Positions 5,985-7,698 of a DNA stretch of 7,698 nucleotides are shown here, in pieces (the first letter of the stretch is position 1; every line of letters begins with the position of its first letter). The DNA is taken from NCBI GenBank assembly GCA_946539105.1, contig CAMNHG010000061.1, positions 1 through 7,698 of the forward strand. Direction: 5' to 3'. The translations under genes were made by a program, and so were the position numbers. Source of the stretch: an uncultured Clostridia bacterium. Its GTDB lineage: Bacteria; Bacillota; Clostridia; Oscillospirales; Acutalibacteraceae. The notes under the pieces were generated by a model. It was not told the DNA's origin and made no database searches. It was given only the letters and a program-made list of their open reading frames with translations.

Positions 5985-7661
5985 TTGTTCAATTTCGACG
6001 TTATATACGATATAGGCGTTGTGGGGCTGAGAATACTTATGCCGGTTTACGCGATATTTATTGTGTATCAGTGCTACGCCGCAATGCGTCGCCGCAGACG
6101 TTCCGAAAAACCGCTTGTTACACTTTTTAATACCGATACAGGCGAGAAAACTCCCGTGGTGCTCTGGGAAAACTCAATCGGACGCGGCAAGGCGAACGAT
6201 ATAACGGTTGACGATCCCACAGTCTCGCGTAACCACTGTGTTTTGCTCAGGCGCAGCGAGGGCTGGTTTGTAACCGACGTCGGCTCAACCGCAGGCACAT
6301 ATGTAAACGACGAGCCTGCCGACGAGAGAACAAGGGTGCTCGTAGACGACGTGATCAGCGTGGGTAACACACGCTTTCAGCTCCTCAGAGGTGACGAGTA
6401 CGAGGAAGAGGTACGTTCAAGCTGGTTTTTTAAGAAGGTAAGCAACAAGCCTGCTATCAAGGCATGGAAGCTGATGCTTATGGTAACGCTGTTCCATCTG
6501 TTTATGTGCATAGAGGCAATGTTTTGGAACGACGGCACAAACCTTTACTCTCCGCTTGTAATGTTCGGTGCTCTTGCCGCGGTGGAATGGGGATTTTTCT
6601 CCGTGTCGTATTTTGCGTTAAGGCGCAAGAGCTTTGAGCTTGAAGCACTCGCGCTTTTCCTGACCGGAATCGGCGTCATACTTCTTGTTCGGCAGGTCGA
6701 ACGCTCGGCATACGTCCAGCTGATAGCCGCCGTAGCCGGAATGATAATATTCTGCATAATTATCAAGCTGATAGAAAATCCCGATAAAATCAATAAATTC
6801 AGACTTCCTCTTATGATAATCGCCGTGCTGCTGCTGTTGACGAGCATAGTTTTCGGTAAGGTAACCAAGGGCGCGGCAAACTGGATTTACATCGGCTTTA
6901 TCTCGCTTCAGCCGTCCGAGCTTGTAAAGGTAATTTACATAGCAATCGGCGCAAGCGCGCTCGATGTCTTGCAGACCAAGCGGAACTTGATTGAGTTCAT
7001 CATTTTCTCGGTGGTCTGCGTTGGTCTTTTGGCTCTCATGGGCGACTTCGGTACGGCACTTATATTCTTCGTAACCTTCCTGCTCATCGCGTTTATGCGT
7101 TCGGGCGATTTCAAAACGATAATTCTCGCGCTTGCCGCGGCGGTGTTCGGCGTTACGATTGTACTGCGATTCAAACCGTACGTCGCCGACCGCTTCAAGG
7201 CGTGGAGGCACGCTTGGCAGTACGCTCAGGCAGAGGGCTATCAGCAGGTTCACGTACTGACCTTTATCGCCAGCGGCGGACTGTTCGGCGTGGGAATAGG
7301 CAACGGCTTTTTAAAGCAGGTTGCCGCTTCGGAAAGCGACCTCGTGTTCGGTGTTGTCGCTGAGGAAATGGGCGTAATCGTCGCCATCACCCTCGCGCTT
7401 GCCGTCGCGCTTTTGGTAATTTACGCAAGGGCAATCACAACGCGAAGCCGCAGCACGTTCTATTCAATCTCCGCAGGCTGCGCGGCAGGACTTCTTGTTG
7501 TTCAGCTTTCGCTCAATATTTTCGGAGCGACGGACATTTTGCCGCTCACCGGCGTAACCTTCCCGTTTATCAGCTGCGGAGGCTCAAGCATAATGTCGTG
7601 CTGGGGACTGCTCGCCTATATCAAGGCGGCGGACGAACGCACCTACTCATTAAAACGCTGA
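5985..7661 (+). CDS. FHA domain-SEDS fusion, FtsW/RodA/SpoVE-type glycan polymerase
   Basis: The product has 558 residues from a TTG start. A membrane anchor (about 8-31) is followed by RRRRR (35-39), then a cytoplasmic FHA domain (about 45-135) with the phosphothreonine-binding signature: G66-R67, S81-R82-N83-H84 and G104-T105-x-x-N108. The rest is a SEDS polymerase that joins lipid II into glycan strands with a partner class B PBP. It shows KGAANW (295-300), QPSELVK (309-315), GDFGTAL (353-359), SDLVFGVVAEEMG (451-463) and PLTGVTFPFISCGGSS (520-535). Asp452 aligns with the essential Asp of the large outer loop in RodA/FtsW. About five hydrophobic segments lie between the FHA domain and KGAANW (160-291), two more than the usual three, so the core looks like a 12-TM variant. 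Whether it serves division, elongation or sporulation cannot be told. It stands alone under its own promoter; no PBP gene is in view. Confidence 0.92.
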   Translation: MFNFDVIYDIGVVGLRILMPVYAIFIVYQCYAAMRRRRRSEKPLVTLFNTDTGEKTPVVLWENSIGRGKANDITVDDPTVSRNHCVLLRRSEGWFVTDVGSTAGTYVNDEPADERTRVLVDDVISVGNTRFQLLRGDEYEEEVRSSWFFKKVSNKPAIKAWKLMLMVTLFHLFMCIEAMFWNDGTNLYSPLVMFGALAAVEWGFFSVSYFALRRKSFELEALALFLTGIGVILLVRQVERSAYVQLIAAVAGMIIFCIIIKLIENPDKINKFRLPLMIIAVLLLLTSIVFGKVTKGAANWIYIGFISLQPSELVKVIYIAIGASALDVLQTKRNLIEFIIFSVVCVGLLALMGDFGTALIFFVTFLLIAFMRSGDFKTIILALAAAVFGVTIVLRFKPYVADRFKAWRHAWQYAQAEGYQQVHVLTFIASGGLFGVGIGNGFLKQVAASESDLVFGVVAEEMGVIVAITLALAVALLVIYARAITTRSRSTFYSISAGCAAGLLVVQLSLNIFGATDILPLTGVTFPFISCGGSSIMSCWGLLAYIKAADERTYSLKR

Positions 7662-7673
7662 GCGTTTTAATGA
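7647..7673. repeat. Perfect 12-bp palindrome with the SEDS stop codon in its loop
   Basis: The arms TCATTAAAACGC (7647-7658) and GCGTTTTAATGA (7662-7673) are exact inverse complements around the 3-nt loop TGA, which is the stop codon. The stem encodes the last four residues SLKR. No T-tract follows, so it is not a classical terminator, although it could act as a mRNA 3'-end or the border of a repeat element. Confidence 0.75.
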
Positions 7674-7698
7674 ATGGATAATTGATAATGGAGAATGG
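7673..7698. repeat. 7-bp tandem repeat (AATGGAT-type) running off the window
   Basis: Units AATGGAT (7673-7679), AATTGAT (7680-7686), AATGGAG (7687-7693) and the partial AATGG (7694-7698) follow the palindrome directly. This resembles the short AT-rich degenerate tandem repeats scattered between genes in several clostridial genomes. Its full length lies outside the window. Confidence 0.65.

Noticed and set aside
6618..7253. Minus-strand open frame of 211 codons opposite the SEDS gene
   Set aside because: It is antisense to the catalytic core and has a highly charged, low-complexity translation and no start signals.
7647..7673. Calling the palindrome after the SEDS gene an intrinsic terminator
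   Set aside because: The stem is AT-rich at its base, has a 3-nt loop and is not followed by a T-tract.
1..7698. CRISPR array, tRNA/rRNA, transposase or toxin-antitoxin genes
   Set aside because: No regularly spaced repeats, no cloverleaf or ribosomal sequences, and no matching protein motifs were seen.

Overview
The window (7,698 bp) looks like a chromosomal segment of a low-to-mid GC anaerobic Firmicute, most likely a gut or rumen clostridium of the Oscillospiraceae/Ruminococcaceae type. This assignment is inference. It rests on strong GGAGG ribosome binding sites, SigA-type promoters with 17-bp spacers, a DUF711/ACT gene pair, a SEDS protein with an FHA domain, and short AATGGAT-type tandem repeats. 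No rRNA, tRNA, transposase or CRISPR array is visible.

Layout: (i) 1-241 is a divergent promoter region. It serves a minus-strand gene of which only the first seven codons are present, and a plus-strand pair (242-1818) encoding a two-domain lipoprotein and an alpha/beta hydrolase. A strong, probably bidirectional hairpin terminator at 1825-1859 closes that pair. (ii) 1858-4016 is a three-gene minus-strand operon in which each gene overlaps the next by 8-11 nt. In transcription order it encodes a 4-TM membrane protein, a DUF6765-like putative metallohydrolase, and a 6-TM DUF308/HdeD-like membrane protein. It has its own extended -10 promoter at 4052-4080. (iii) 4085-5875 is a minus-strand operon: promoter, short leader hairpin, an ACT-domain protein (UPF0237) and a DUF711/PFL-like protein (UPF0210), followed by a terminator hairpin. 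(iv) 5915-7661 on the plus strand carries a near-consensus promoter and a SEDS peptidoglycan polymerase (FtsW/RodA/SpoVE family) with an N-terminal membrane anchor and FHA domain. Its real start is a TTG, not the upstream ATG. Its stop codon lies in the loop of a perfect 12-bp palindrome, followed by a 7-bp tandem repeat that runs off the window.

Functionally, the clearest element is the SEDS protein, which should polymerise glycan strands during division, elongation or sporulation and may be controlled through phosphothreonine recognition. The ACT/DUF711 pair is a widely conserved but poorly understood two-gene module. The 4-TM/DUF6765/DUF308 operon is the least explained unit: a possible metal-dependent hydrolase made together with two small membrane proteins.
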